Of a DNA stretch of 64,000 bases, positions 49,911 to 58,578 are shown one piece after another (the first letter of the stretch is position 1; each line of letters begins with the position of its first letter). Under the pieces are notes generated by a model. It was not told where the DNA came from and did no database searches. It was given only the letters and a program-made list of their open reading frames with translations. The stretch is from Egicoccus sp035462025. GTDB taxonomy: Bacteria > Actinomycetota > Nitriliruptoria > Nitriliruptorales > Nitriliruptoraceae. The translations under genes and the position numbers were made by a program. Where the stretch lies: the NCBI GenBank assembly GCA_035462025.1, contig DATHUR010000121.1, positions 1-64,000 of the forward strand. Reading direction: 5' to 3'.

Positions 49911-51632
49911 CTACGCGTCGGCGATCTCGAGCGCCTCGTCGCGGGCAAGCGCCGCGTCCTCGGGCATGTGCTGGCCCGGCGTCTCGAGCAGGTCGAGACC
50001 CTCCCCGGCGAACCGCTGGGCGACCGCGACGCCACGGCCGTCACCGTGGCGGTCGAGGTCGTGTTGCGCCTGGGCGGCGAGCAGTGCGGCCTGCAGCGAC
50101 CGGCCCAGCGTCAGCGACAGGCGGCGCGCGCCGTGCTGCAGCGCCGCGGGCCCGGCGTCGCTCGCCTGCCGCACCCACAGCGCGGCGTGATCGGCGGCGT
50201 CGACGGCCAACTTGCCCACCGTCGCCACAGGGGCCGAGGTGGCCTGCATCGCCGCGCGGCGCACCTCGTCGACGTAGGCGGCGAGGACCTCCCCGCTGCC
50301 GATCGCCCGCAGGACGTCCAACGAGAGCACGTTGGTGGTGCCCTCCCAGATCGGCAGCACCTGGGCGTCGCGCAGCAGTTGCGGCAGGTGGGTGTCCTCG
50401 ATGTAGCCGGCCCCTCCGAAGGCCTCGAGCGCCTCGGACGCCCCGGCGATGCCCTGCTTGCCGGTCGTCAACTTCGTGATGGGCAGCAGCAGGCGCAACG
50501 CGAGCAGTTCCCGTTCGGTGGCCCCACCCGCCTCGTCGCGACCGAGCAGTTCGGCGGCGCGGAACGACAGCTGCAGCGACGCCTCGTGCTGGGTGCGCAG
50601 CCACGCGAGCGTCGCCTGGTGCAGCGGCAGGTCGACGAGTGCGCCGTCGAACGCCTCGCGGCGGCGGGCGTAGTCGCGGGCCAGGGCGAGGCCGCGACGC
50701 AGCCCCGACGCCGCGGTGACCGCGTTCCACAGCCGCGTGATCGTCAGCATCGGGGTGATGTTGCGCGTGCCGTCCGCCGGCGAACCGACCAACTGGGCCA
50801 ACGTGCCGTCGAGTGCCAGTTCGGCCGTGGGCAGCTGGCGCGTGCCGAGCTTGGACTTGAGCCGCAGCACCCGCAGGTTGTTCAACTGCCCCTGCTCGTC
50901 GCGTACCTCGACGTAGAACATCGCCAGGCCGCGGCCGCCCGGACCGTTGCCCTCCGGGCGGGCCAGGGTCAGCGCCATGTCGGCGGTGACGGCCGAGGTG
51001 AACCATTTCGTGCCGCTCAGCCGCCACAGCGGGCCCTCGGCACGGGCGACGGTCTCGGACCGGCCGACGTCGGAGCCGCCGGCCCGCTCGGTCATCCACT
51101 GCCCCGAGGTCCACGCGGTCCGCGGGTCACGGCTGGTCAGGCGCGGGACGGCGCGCTCGATCAGGTCGCGGTCGCCGTGGACGAGCAGCGACTTGACCGC
51201 ACCGTCGGTCATCGCGAGCGGGCAGGAGTACAGCGCGCTGGACGGGTTGAACAGGTAGGCCAGGGCGAACTGATGGACCCGTGAGTGCTCGCCGTGTGCG
51301 CGCTCGTAGCCGGTTGCGACCACGCCGTGCCGGTGCGCGACCTCGGCGATCTTGTCCCAGTATGGCGAGATCTCGACCTCGTCGATCCGGTTGCCCCAGG
51401 CGTCGAAGGGGCGCAGCCGCGGCTCCTGCGAGGGGTCGTCCATCGCGTCCGACCAGGTCTTGAGGTCGGTCGCGGCCAGGTGCCCCATCTCGGCCAGGGA
51501 CGGCACGACCTCGGCATGCACCTCGGGCGGTAGGACCCGTTCGAGGTAGCGCTGGATCGCGAGGTCGTCCTCCCACTCGTCGCGCAGCCGCGGTGGGTCC
51601 TGGAAGAACCCGGTGTCCTCGACGGTGTCCAT
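49911..51632 (-). CDS. AidB-like acyl-CoA dehydrogenase-family protein
   Basis: 573 residues, longer than ordinary acyl-CoA dehydrogenases. An acyl-CoA dehydrogenase core with TSGQWMTERAGGSDVGRSET (the AidB-type FAD loop), GTKWFTSA, and a C-terminal extension (about 430-573) that in AidB carries the DNA-binding and tetramer domain. VLPIWEGTTNVLSLD carries the catalytic-Glu region. AidB binds DNA and is induced by alkylation; whether this protein protects DNA or oxidises an acyl-CoA is not shown. GTG or ATG 51632; fourth acyl-CoA-related gene in the window. Confidence 0.9.
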   Translation of the reverse strand: MDTVEDTGFFQDPPRLRDEWEDDLAIQRYLERVLPPEVHAEVVPSLAEMGHLAATDLKTWSDAMDDPSQEPRLRPFDAWGNRIDEVEISPYWDKIAEVAHRHGVVATGYERAHGEHSRVHQFALAYLFNPSSALYSCPLAMTDGAVKSLLVHGDRDLIERAVPRLTSRDPRTAWTSGQWMTERAGGSDVGRSETVARAEGPLWRLSGTKWFTSAVTADMALTLARPEGNGPGGRGLAMFYVEVRDEQGQLNNLRVLRLKSKLGTRQLPTAELALDGTLAQLVGSPADGTRNITPMLTITRLWNAVTAASGLRRGLALARDYARRREAFDGALVDLPLHQATLAWLRTQHEASLQLSFRAAELLGRDEAGGATERELLALRLLLPITKLTTGKQGIAGASEALEAFGGAGYIEDTHLPQLLRDAQVLPIWEGTTNVLSLDVLRAIGSGEVLAAYVDEVRRAAMQATSAPVATVGKLAVDAADHAALWVRQASDAGPAALQHGARRLSLTLGRSLQAALLAAQAQHDLDRHGDGRGVAVAQRFAGEGLDLLETPGQHMPEDAALARDEALEIADA

Positions 51633-52182
51633 GACGCCCTCCGGAAACGTTCCTCACCAGATCGTCTCGGAAAACCGTACCGCTCGCACCCTGCCGGGCG
51701 GGCACTGAGCGAGGCGAACTTGAACGGGTGCGGTGTCGAGTGAGGAGCGTCCGGTCGACGGACGCCTTCACGGTCGGATCAGACCGTCATCGGTGACGGT
51801 CTGCCTCGACCGAGCACGGCAGGTTCGACCGGAGGCCATGCGCCCCACGGGCGAAATCGCCGGTTGCGTGTGACGTCCTGATCAGTCGCGCCGGACTCCA
51901 TCGTGAACTCGATGCGACTCGGCACGCGAGTCGCCGTGGACCGCTGATCCGGTGTCGGCCTCGAGGCGAACTCGGACGGCCTCCGCGCCATCGAGCGCCC
52001 TAGCAGGGCCGTCCAGGTGGACCCGGCGAGGTCCGGTGAGCATCTGTGCCACTGGGCGTGACCGTGCCCATTGGGCGTCACACGGTCGGGGGACCGGCAT
52101 GGTCGGAACCGCTGTGTGTTCCGGTCGCAGTCCGGCTGCTCCCGAGCAAGCAAACCCGGCGGCTGGCGCCCGGGGCTCGCCA
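51633..52182. other. 550-base stretch without a supported gene
   Basis: It holds a 10-bp hairpin (51780-51803) and a pair of near-identical boxes TGGGCGTGAC (52053-52062) and TGGGCGTCAC (52072-52081), 19 bases apart, the second also close to a mirrored CACGCCCA. Short frames here are not protein-like. It could carry the AidB-like promoter. Confidence 0.5.
51780..51803. terminator. Perfect 10-bp hairpin, possible terminator or operator
   Basis: CAGACCGTCA (51780-51789) and TGACGGTCTG (51794-51803) around loop TCGG. No T run is next to it on either strand, so a Rho-independent role is doubtful. Confidence 0.4.
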
Positions 52183-52902
52183 TCAGGAATAGAGGACGAC
52201 GGCGGCGGCGGTGGCGAGGTTGAGGCTCGACACGCCGGGCCGCATCGGGATGCGCACGCGGCCGGTCGCCCGCGCCAGCAGTTCCGGGCTCAGGCCGCCC
52301 CGCTCGGTGCCCAGGACGACGACGGCGTCCGCGGGCAGGTGCGCGGGGTCGAGGTCGTCGCCGTCGGGATCGAGCGCGATCAGCGGCCGGTCGAGGTCGG
52401 GCAGCACGTCGACACGTCCGCACGCCGGCAGGGCGAACTGCAGACCGGCGCCGGCCCGAACGGCGGTCGGGTGCCAGGGGTCGGCCGCACCGACCACGCA
52501 CACCCCCGCGGCGTCGGCCGCCGCGGCCACGCGCACGACCGCGCCGAGGTTGCCCAGGTGGCGCGGATGCTCGAGGACGACGAGCCGACCGGGGACGCCC
52601 GCAGGCGGCAGCGCCGGCACGTCCGGACGGTGCGCGACCGCAAGGGCGGGGGAGGGCAACTCGCGGCCGACCAGGCCCCGCCAGGTGTCGGCGTCCACCT
52701 CGACGGCCTCGACGGGCACGACGACGTCGGGGGCCAATTCGGCCAGCAGACCCGACAATGCGGCGCGATCGGGTGTGGCGACCGCCACGACGGACGCGCC
52801 GAAACGGACCGCGTGCTTGAGGGCGTGGACACCTTCCAACCTCACAAGGGACGGGTCACGTCTCGCCGAGCGCAGCAGACCCACCACGTAGGCTTCGTCC
52901 AT
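52183..52902 (-). CDS. SpoU/TrmH-family RNA methyltransferase
   Basis: 239 residues. A SPOUT trefoil-knot enzyme: motif 1 LEHPRHLGNLGAVVRVAAAADAAGV (N-x-G-x-x-x-R), motif 2 VVLGTERGGLSPEL and motif 3 IPMRPGVSSLNLATAAAVVLYS. It should 2'-O-methylate ribose in rRNA or tRNA using SAM. The N-terminal 80 residues could be a small RNA-binding domain. ATG 52902 shares the CATG at 52900-52903 with the divergent fxsA start, leaving no separate 5' leader between them. Confidence 0.92.
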   Translation of the reverse strand: MDEAYVVGLLRSARRDPSLVRLEGVHALKHAVRFGASVVAVATPDRAALSGLLAELAPDVVVPVEAVEVDADTWRGLVGRELPSPALAVAHRPDVPALPPAGVPGRLVVLEHPRHLGNLGAVVRVAAAADAAGVCVVGAADPWHPTAVRAGAGLQFALPACGRVDVLPDLDRPLIALDPDGDDLDPAHLPADAVVVLGTERGGLSPELLARATGRVRIPMRPGVSSLNLATAAAVVLYS

Positions 52903-53422
52903 GCCTGCTCTCCTCGTGCTCGCGTTCGTCGCGGTCCCGCTGATCGAACTGGTCGTGATCCTCCAGGTCGGCCAGGTCATCGGGACGTGGCCGACGGTCG
53001 TGCTGCTGGTCGCCGACAGCGTCTTCGGTGCGTGGCTGCTCAAGCGCGAGGGCCGCAAGGCGTGGCGGCAGTTCCGCTCGGCACTCGACCAGATGCGCTG
53101 GCCCGGTGACGAGGTCGCCCAGGGTGCGCTCGTCATCGTCGGCGGGACCCTGCTGCTGACCCCGGGCTTCGTGACCGACGTCGCCGGGTTCCTGTTGCTG
53201 CTCGCGCCGACGCGTCGCATCCTCGCACGCCAGGTCCGCAAGCGTGTCCGCCTCCTCGACGCCGGCACGGGCCCGGGCGGTCGCGCCGGTCGCGCGACCA
53301 CGTCCGGGGGCGCGGTCCTCGACGTCGAGGTCGTCGAGATCGAACGCGACGAACCGGGCGGCCCCGGCGGGCCGGACGGGCGCGACCGGCCAGGTCGAGA
53401 CCTGCCACCCGGCCAGATCTGA
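52901..53422 (+). CDS. FxsA family membrane protein
   Basis: 173 residues with three or four spans in the first 115 residues: VLAFVAVPLIELVVILQVGQVIG, TVVLLVADSVFGAWLLKREG, ALVIVGGTLLLTPGFVTDVAGFLLLL, in the FxsA order, followed by a charged tail. FxsA is a cytoplasmic-membrane protein linked to phage exclusion in Escherichia coli; its role in actinobacteria is not known. ATG 52901 overlaps the SpoU start. Confidence 0.9.
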   Translation: MPALLVLAFVAVPLIELVVILQVGQVIGTWPTVVLLVADSVFGAWLLKREGRKAWRQFRSALDQMRWPGDEVAQGALVIVGGTLLLTPGFVTDVAGFLLLLAPTRRILARQVRKRVRLLDAGTGPGGRAGRATTSGGAVLDVEVVEIERDEPGGPGGPDGRDRPGRDLPPGQI

Positions 53423-53521
53423 GATTGCGAACGGGGTGGGCCACCTCGCTAGCGTCGTGGCGCCGGTGGCCGCGGAGGGCGGCTGGGAGCCCGGTCAGAT
53501 CCGTTTGGAGACGTAACTCAT

Positions 53522-54856
53522 ATGGACGCGATCCGTCAGGCGATCCTGGACGGCGTTGCCGGCGACGACCTCGCCCGCATTCCCCTGCCCGAGACCATGC
53601 GGGCCGCCGTCGTACGCAAGTCCGAGGTCGACATGTTCGGCGACCGGCCGACCAGGGACAAGGACCCACGCGAGTCCCTGCACGTCGACGAGGTCCCGAT
53701 CCCGCCGCTCGGCCCCAACGAGGTGCTGATCGCGCCGATGGCCTCGGCCCTCAACTACAACACGGTGTGGACCTCGATCTTCGAGCCGCTGCCGACCTTC
53801 GGGTTCCTCGAGAAGCTCGGGCGCGAGGGCGACCTCGGCGCGCGCCACGACCTCGACTACCACATCGTCGGGTCCGACGCGGCCGGCGTGGTGCTGCGGA
53901 CCGGCCCCGGCGTGACCCAGTGGAAGCCCGGTGACCGGGTCACCGTCCACTGCAACTCGGTCGACCTCGAGGGACCGGAGGGCCACGAGGACTCGATGCT
54001 CGACGCCAGCCAGCGCATCTGGGGCTTCGAGACCAACTTCGGTTCGCTGGCCGACATCTCGCTGGTGCGCGCCAACCAGCTCATGCCGATGCCGACCCAC
54101 CTCACCTGGGAGGAGGCGGCGTCGCTGGGGCTGGTCATGGCGACCAGCTACCGCATGCTGGTCGGCGAGAACGCCGCCCGCATGAAGCAGGGCGACATCG
54201 TGTTGATCTGGGGGGCGACCGGCGACATCGGCGGCTTCGCGACCCAGTTCGTGCTCAACGGTGGCGGCATCCCGGTCTGCGTGGTCTCCAGCGAGGAGAA
54301 GGCGGGGGTCCTGCGCGAGATCGGCGTCGAGCACGTCATCGACCGCAAGGCCGAGGGCTACAGGTTCACCGACGACAACGGTGAGCCCGACTACCGCGAG
54401 ATGCGCCGCTTCGGCAAGAAGATCCGCGACATGGTCGGACGCGACCCCGACATCGTCTTCGAGCACCCGGGCCGGGCCACGTTCGGCGCCTCGGTGTTCG
54501 TCGCCAAGCGCGGCGGCACGATCGTGACCTGCGCGTCGACGTCGGGCTTCATGCACGAGTACGACAACCGCTACCTGTGGATGCACCTCAAGCGGATCAT
54601 CGGCTCGCACTTCGCCAACTACCACGAGGCCTGGGAGGCGAACCGGCTGGTCGACCTCGGCATGATCCACCCGATCCTGTCCAAGACCTATCCGCTCGAG
54701 CAGGCCGCCGAGGGCGCATACGAGATGCACCACAACCAGCACGCCGGCAAGATCGGCGTGCTCGTCGGCGCCCCCGAGGACGGGCTGGGCGTGCTCGACC
54801 GGGCCAAGCGCGAACGCCACGAAGAGCGGATCAAGACCTTCCGCGCCTTCGACTGA
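53522..54856 (+). CDS. ccr: Crotonyl-CoA carboxylase/reductase
   Basis: 444 residues. An MDR-family enzyme that carboxylates crotonyl-CoA with NADPH and CO2 to (2S)-ethylmalonyl-CoA, used in the ethylmalonyl-CoA pathway or for polyketide extender units. Seen: RIWGFETNFG near residue 165 (Phe-Glu of the CO2 site), ATSYRMLVG and VLIWGATGDIGGFATQF (NADPH loop), VFEHPGRATFGASVFVAKRGG, GSHFANYHEAWEANRLVD near 360 with the active-site His. These CO2-site residues separate it from plain enoyl reductases. ATG 53522 is preceded by a GGAG-like site at 53507. It is followed by two overlapping hairpins (54863-54922). No other pathway gene is next to it. Confidence 0.95.
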   Translation: MDAIRQAILDGVAGDDLARIPLPETMRAAVVRKSEVDMFGDRPTRDKDPRESLHVDEVPIPPLGPNEVLIAPMASALNYNTVWTSIFEPLPTFGFLEKLGREGDLGARHDLDYHIVGSDAAGVVLRTGPGVTQWKPGDRVTVHCNSVDLEGPEGHEDSMLDASQRIWGFETNFGSLADISLVRANQLMPMPTHLTWEEAASLGLVMATSYRMLVGENAARMKQGDIVLIWGATGDIGGFATQFVLNGGGIPVCVVSSEEKAGVLREIGVEHVIDRKAEGYRFTDDNGEPDYREMRRFGKKIRDMVGRDPDIVFEHPGRATFGASVFVAKRGGTIVTCASTSGFMHEYDNRYLWMHLKRIIGSHFANYHEAWEANRLVDLGMIHPILSKTYPLEQAAEGAYEMHHNQHAGKIGVLVGAPEDGLGVLDRAKRERHEERIKTFRAFD

Positions 54857-54862
54857 GCACGG

Positions 54863-54904
54863 CCCCGGCGCGGCCGGGCGGGTGCTCGCCCGACCGCGCC
54901 GGGG
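54863..54904 (+). terminator. Long hairpin after ccr
   Basis: CCCCGGCGCGG (54863-54873) pairs with CCGCGCCGGGG (54894-54904), and after a C/A mismatch CGGGCG (54875-54880) pairs with CGCCCG (54887-54892): 17 base pairs with a 6-base loop. It lies 7 bases after the ccr stop. Likely transcription terminator (high-GC, no U tract). Confidence 0.7.
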
Positions 54905-54922
54905 TGGTGCTGCCACCACCCC
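54901..54922 (+). promoter_or_regulatory. Second hairpin overlapping the ccr terminator
   Basis: GGGGTGGTG (54901-54909) with CACCACCCC (54914-54922), nine base pairs, loop CTGC. Its first four G are the last four of the first hairpin's 3' arm, so only one of the two can form fully. Possible attenuator or a double terminator. Confidence 0.5.
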
Positions 54923-55034
54923 GCAGCGGCTGATCGGCGGGGAGACACGGGCCCCGCCGAGGTCTATCGTGCCTACCTGGGGTGCGGGGATGCGACACGG
55001 GGTCGCGGGAACCCCCGCACAGGGGGACGGGGCC

Positions 55035-55736
55035 ATGGGCCACTCACAGACGTGGGGTACGCCGACAGCGGGTGTCGAGACCGCTCGCCGGCTGTTGTCG
55101 TGGTTCACCGGGGCGCTCGCCGCCGGTGCGCTGCTCGTGCTCACGGTGCAGGCCGTCACCGGCGTCGAAGGCGCCACCGAGGCCCTGCTCGTGCTGCTGG
55201 TGCTGATGGGCGCCCTGCTGCTGGCCGGCGCCCGACGCGATCGGCGTCATGAGGTCGCCGCGGACCGCTCGATCGCCGCCGGCACGGCCGCGGCGATCGA
55301 CGCACTCGACCGTGTCGAGCACCGCCGCCTCGAACTGGGGACGCCCTGGCCGCAGCTGGTGGTCGGGCCCACCGGTGTGAGCATCGTCGAGATGTGTCCC
55401 AGCGTCGGGCCGCTCCATCTGACCCCGGCCGGGGTGCAGACCGTCGCCCGACGCCAGGCGTGCGAACGTTGCGCCGCGGCCCGCTCGGCCGCCGACCGGG
55501 CCCGGCAGCTGCTGGCCGGCATCGAGGACGGCCGCCGGATCCCCGTCCGTGTGCTGGCCGTGGTCGCGCCGGGGACGCCCGTCAGCCGGGACCCCGAGGC
55601 CGACGACCTCGTCGATGCGGTGCCCGCCGACCGGCTGTCCGACACGCTGGCCCGCGGGCCCGTGCTGCCCATGCCGCTCGTCGACCGCGCCTTCGCCCGC
55701 CTCGCGTCGATGGCCGGAGCGCTCGTCGACAAGTGA
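55035..55736 (+). CDS. Membrane protein with NERD-like domain
   Basis: 233 residues. Two hydrophobic spans (about 20-62: FTGALAAGALLVLTVQAV, ATEALLVLLVLMGALLLAGA) then a cytosolic part with WPQLVVGPTGVSIVEM near 110-125, the opening of NERD (nuclease-related) domains, and several Cys (CERCAAARSAADRARQ). The catalytic acids of the nuclease are not obvious, so function is open. Start ATG 55035 (GGGGGA before it); ATG 54990 would add 15 residues. Confidence 0.68.
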   Translation: MGHSQTWGTPTAGVETARRLLSWFTGALAAGALLVLTVQAVTGVEGATEALLVLLVLMGALLLAGARRDRRHEVAADRSIAAGTAAAIDALDRVEHRRLELGTPWPQLVVGPTGVSIVEMCPSVGPLHLTPAGVQTVARRQACERCAAARSAADRARQLLAGIEDGRRIPVRVLAVVAPGTPVSRDPEADDLVDAVPADRLSDTLARGPVLPMPLVDRAFARLASMAGALVDK

Positions 55737-55742
55737 GCCGCG

Positions 55743-56654
55743 TCAGCAGGCGGCGGCGAAGAACTCCATCGGCAACGGGCTCAGACAACTCGGCCACCAG
55801 TGCAGGGCGAGATACATCGGCACGATGGCCCAGGCCTTGTCCCGGGTCTCGAGCAGGACGGCCGTGATCGTGGCGGTGCCCGCCGCCAGCGCCGCCGCGT
55901 AGAGCCCGCTGAGCAGGTCGCCGCGGAACAGCCCGCCGAAGGCGAACACGTGGGCGGCACCGAGGACGATCACCGGGGTGAGGATCGCGGCCCGTGGCGC
56001 CGTACGTCGGGTCGTGACGATCCGGTCGGCGACCAGCACCAACACGGCCAGTCCCGCGACCTGCAGCAGGGTCGGCAGCAGTTGGGCGGCGCCGAGCGAG
56101 CGCAGCAGGCCGAGCACGAGCGCGACCCCGCTGGCTCCGATGCCGAACGTGCGCAACAGTTCGGTCAACGCGACGTCGGGCGAGCGGAAGGCGTCGCGGC
56201 CACGGACCACCAGGAAGCTGGTCAGCAGCAGGGCGCCCAACGAGGTCACGGCGAAGGCCAGCAGACCCAGCGCGATCGCGGTGCCGCTGCCCACGCCGGT
56301 GAACCCCGCCCCGCCGATGCGACCGAGCAGCGCGGTGTCGGTCAGCCCGGTGGTCACGAACTGGCGCAGGACACCCAGCGCGGCGACCGGCACGACCAGC
56401 ACCAGCCCGGCGCGCCACGCCCGTGGTCCGTCGAGCCCGAACGCGCTGAGGCCTTCGTTGCGGTAGCGGGCGAGCAGCCAGGGGACCAGGCCGGTCAGGA
56501 CGAAGATCCACACCAGGTCGAGGGCGACACCCGCGACGCCACCGTTGGGGTAGAGCGGCAACGCCGACAGCAGGCCGATCACGACACCGCCGAACAACGT
56601 GGTCGCGCCGGCCAGGATCACGTCGCTTCGCGCGTCTTCCCGACTCACATACAC
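55743..56654 (-). CDS. Polytopic membrane protein of unknown function
   Basis: 303 residues with about eight spans. No conserved CPBP-type Glu-Glu-xxx-Arg motif is evident, although the length would fit. GTG 56654. Convergent with the NERD-like gene (6 bases between stops). No family named. Confidence 0.7.
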   Translation of the reverse strand: MYVSREDARSDVILAGATTLFGGVVIGLLSALPLYPNGGVAGVALDLVWIFVLTGLVPWLLARYRNEGLSAFGLDGPRAWRAGLVLVVPVAALGVLRQFVTTGLTDTALLGRIGGAGFTGVGSGTAIALGLLAFAVTSLGALLLTSFLVVRGRDAFRSPDVALTELLRTFGIGASGVALVLGLLRSLGAAQLLPTLLQVAGLAVLVLVADRIVTTRRTAPRAAILTPVIVLGAAHVFAFGGLFRGDLLSGLYAAALAAGTATITAVLLETRDKAWAIVPMYLALHWWPSCLSPLPMEFFAAAC

Positions 56655-56779
56655 GTCGCGGGACGCTAGCAGGCGGCCGCGCGAGCGCCGGTCGACCGCG
56701 ACGTCGCCTGGGTACGCTCCCGGGTCGCCGGACCGGCGACGGCGGCCGGACCCGGCCCGCTGACGACACGCCTGAGGGG

Positions 56780-57661
56780 ATGGATGTGCTCGAGGCCTCG
56801 ATGGTCGTCATCGGCGACGAGATCCTGGGTGGTCACGTCGCCGACGCGAACTCGGGCTGGCTGGCCGCCCGGCTCGCGGCTCACGGCGTCCCGCTCAGCC
56901 GCGTCCATGTCGTGCCCGACGCGTTCGACGCGATCGACGAGGCACTCGTGGCCGAACTCGCACGGTCGCGTCCCCGCCTGATCGTGACCTCGGGCGGCAT
57001 CGGGTCCACCCCCGACGACATCACCTACGAGGCCGTGGCCGCCACCCTCGGGCGTGGACTCGTCGAGAACCCGGTCATCGGCGCCAAGCTCGACGGCGCG
57101 CTGACGTGGACCCGCGAGCAGGGGATCGAGGTGAGCGCGGCCTTCGCCGACCACTTCCACCGCATGGCCCGCATCCCGGCCGGCGGCCGGCTGCTCCGGC
57201 ACGGGTCGAGTTGGGTCCCGGGGGTCGCGGTCGAGGTCGACGGCGGCTCCGACGTCGCGGGCGGCGCGACCATCGCGATCCTGCCGGGCGTGCCGGCCGA
57301 ATTCCGCTCGATCGTGGCCCAGGCCCTCGAACCCGACCTGCTGCGCGACCGCAACCCGATGCCGACCACCGTCGAGATCGAGCATCCCTTCCCCGAGTCG
57401 ATGCTCAACGAACTGTTCGCCCTGGTCATCGAGCGCCACCCCGAGGTGCGCCTGGGCAGCTACCCGGGCGAGCGGATGCTCGTGCGCCTGCACGGACCCG
57501 ACGACGCCGTCCAGGCCGCCGCCACGCTGGTACGCACCGGGATCGACGACCTGCACCGGTCCCCGGGCGGCGCCCGGCTGGCCGCGTCCTGGGCCGAACG
57601 TCGCGGCGCGGCGGGCTCCGGGGGAACATCGAGCGCCGCCCCCCGCGAGGAGACACCGTGA
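56780..57661 (+). CDS. CinA-type molybdopterin-binding (MoCF) domain protein
   Basis: 293 residues. The N-terminal MoCF domain (1-170) shows MVVIGDEILGGHVADANSGWLAARL, IVTSGGIGSTPDDITYEAVA (GGxGxTxDD) and AILPGVPAEFRSIV. The C-terminal part is not the nicotinamide-deamidase domain of full CinA; residues 270-293 are disordered. Such proteins bind or process molybdopterin or nucleotides. ATG 56780 follows GAGGGGATGG; the stop overlaps Mca as GTGA. Confidence 0.88.
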   Translation: MDVLEASMVVIGDEILGGHVADANSGWLAARLAAHGVPLSRVHVVPDAFDAIDEALVAELARSRPRLIVTSGGIGSTPDDITYEAVAATLGRGLVENPVIGAKLDGALTWTREQGIEVSAAFADHFHRMARIPAGGRLLRHGSSWVPGVAVEVDGGSDVAGGATIAILPGVPAEFRSIVAQALEPDLLRDRNPMPTTVEIEHPFPESMLNELFALVIERHPEVRLGSYPGERMLVRLHGPDDAVQAAATLVRTGIDDLHRSPGGARLAASWAERRGAAGSGGTSSAAPREETP

Positions 57662-58578
57662 ACCGTCGCCTGATGTTCGTGCACGCCCATCCCGACGACG
57701 AGTCGTCGAAGGGCGCGGCCACGGCCGCCCGCTACGTCGACGAGGGCGCCGAGGTGGTGTTGGTCACCCTGACCGGCGGGGAGGCCGGTGAGGTGCTCAA
57801 CCCGAGCGCCGCCGCCGTGGCACCCGAGGAGATGGGGGCGACGCGGGCGCGCGAGTTGGCCGCCGCGGTGGCCGCGATCGGCTTCACCCGCACGTACGGG
57901 CTCGGCTACCTCGACTCGGGCTACCACGAGGACCCCGACGACGTCCCGGCGGGTTCGTTCGCCCGCACGTCGCTCGACGAGCCGTCCGCCCGGCTGGCCG
58001 CCATCGTGCGCCGCGAGCGTCCCCAGGTCGTGGTCACCTATCCCGAGGACGGCGGCTATCCGCACCCTGACCACATCATGTGCCACGCCGTCACGATGCG
58101 GGCGCTGGAGTTGGCCGAGGACCCTCACGCCGACCTCGGCGCCCTCGCGGGCAGCGACGAACCGGGTGCCGATGCGACGCCGTGGCGGGTCCCCAAGGTC
58201 TACGCCAGCGGCGTGTTCCCTGCGAGCCGGGTGATCGCGCTGCACGAGGCGATGCTCGAACGCACGGGCGAGAGCCCGTACACCGAGTGGCTCGAGAAGC
58301 GCGCCGACCGCTTCGAGGGTCCCGAGCCCGACGCCCTGGTCGAGTGCGGGGACTGGTTCGAGCGTCGCGACGCGGCCCTGCTCGCGCACGTGACCCAGAT
58401 CGACCCGGACGGCTTCTGGTTCGCCGTGCCCCGCGACCTCGAGCGCGAGGTGTTCCCGTTCGAGGGCTTCCACGTGCTGCGCAGCGACGCGGACACCCCG
58501 CGGCCCGAGGACGACCTGTTCGCCGGGGTGGACCTTCAGGCGGCCACGTCGGGCGGCGGCAGTTCGGTCGCGAGGTAG
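57658..58578 (+). CDS. mca: Mycothiol S-conjugate amidase
   Basis: 306 residues of the PIG-L/LmbE zinc amidase family. The zinc site: FVHAHPDDESSKGAATAARY (His11, Asp14) and HPDHIMCHAV (His) with GYPHPD. The extended LTGGEAGEVLN and later WFERRDAALLAHVTQIDPDGFWF are Mca-like and distinguish it from MshB. Mca cleaves mycothiol-toxin conjugates to a mercapturic acid, a detoxification function. Coupled to the CinA-type gene by GTGA. Its 3' end overlaps the convergent aspartoacylase-like gene by 43 bases. Confidence 0.9.
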   Translation: MNRRLMFVHAHPDDESSKGAATAARYVDEGAEVVLVTLTGGEAGEVLNPSAAAVAPEEMGATRARELAAAVAAIGFTRTYGLGYLDSGYHEDPDDVPAGSFARTSLDEPSARLAAIVRRERPQVVVTYPEDGGYPHPDHIMCHAVTMRALELAEDPHADLGALAGSDEPGADATPWRVPKVYASGVFPASRVIALHEAMLERTGESPYTEWLEKRADRFEGPEPDALVECGDWFERRDAALLAHVTQIDPDGFWFAVPRDLEREVFPFEGFHVLRSDADTPRPEDDLFAGVDLQAATSGGGSSVAR

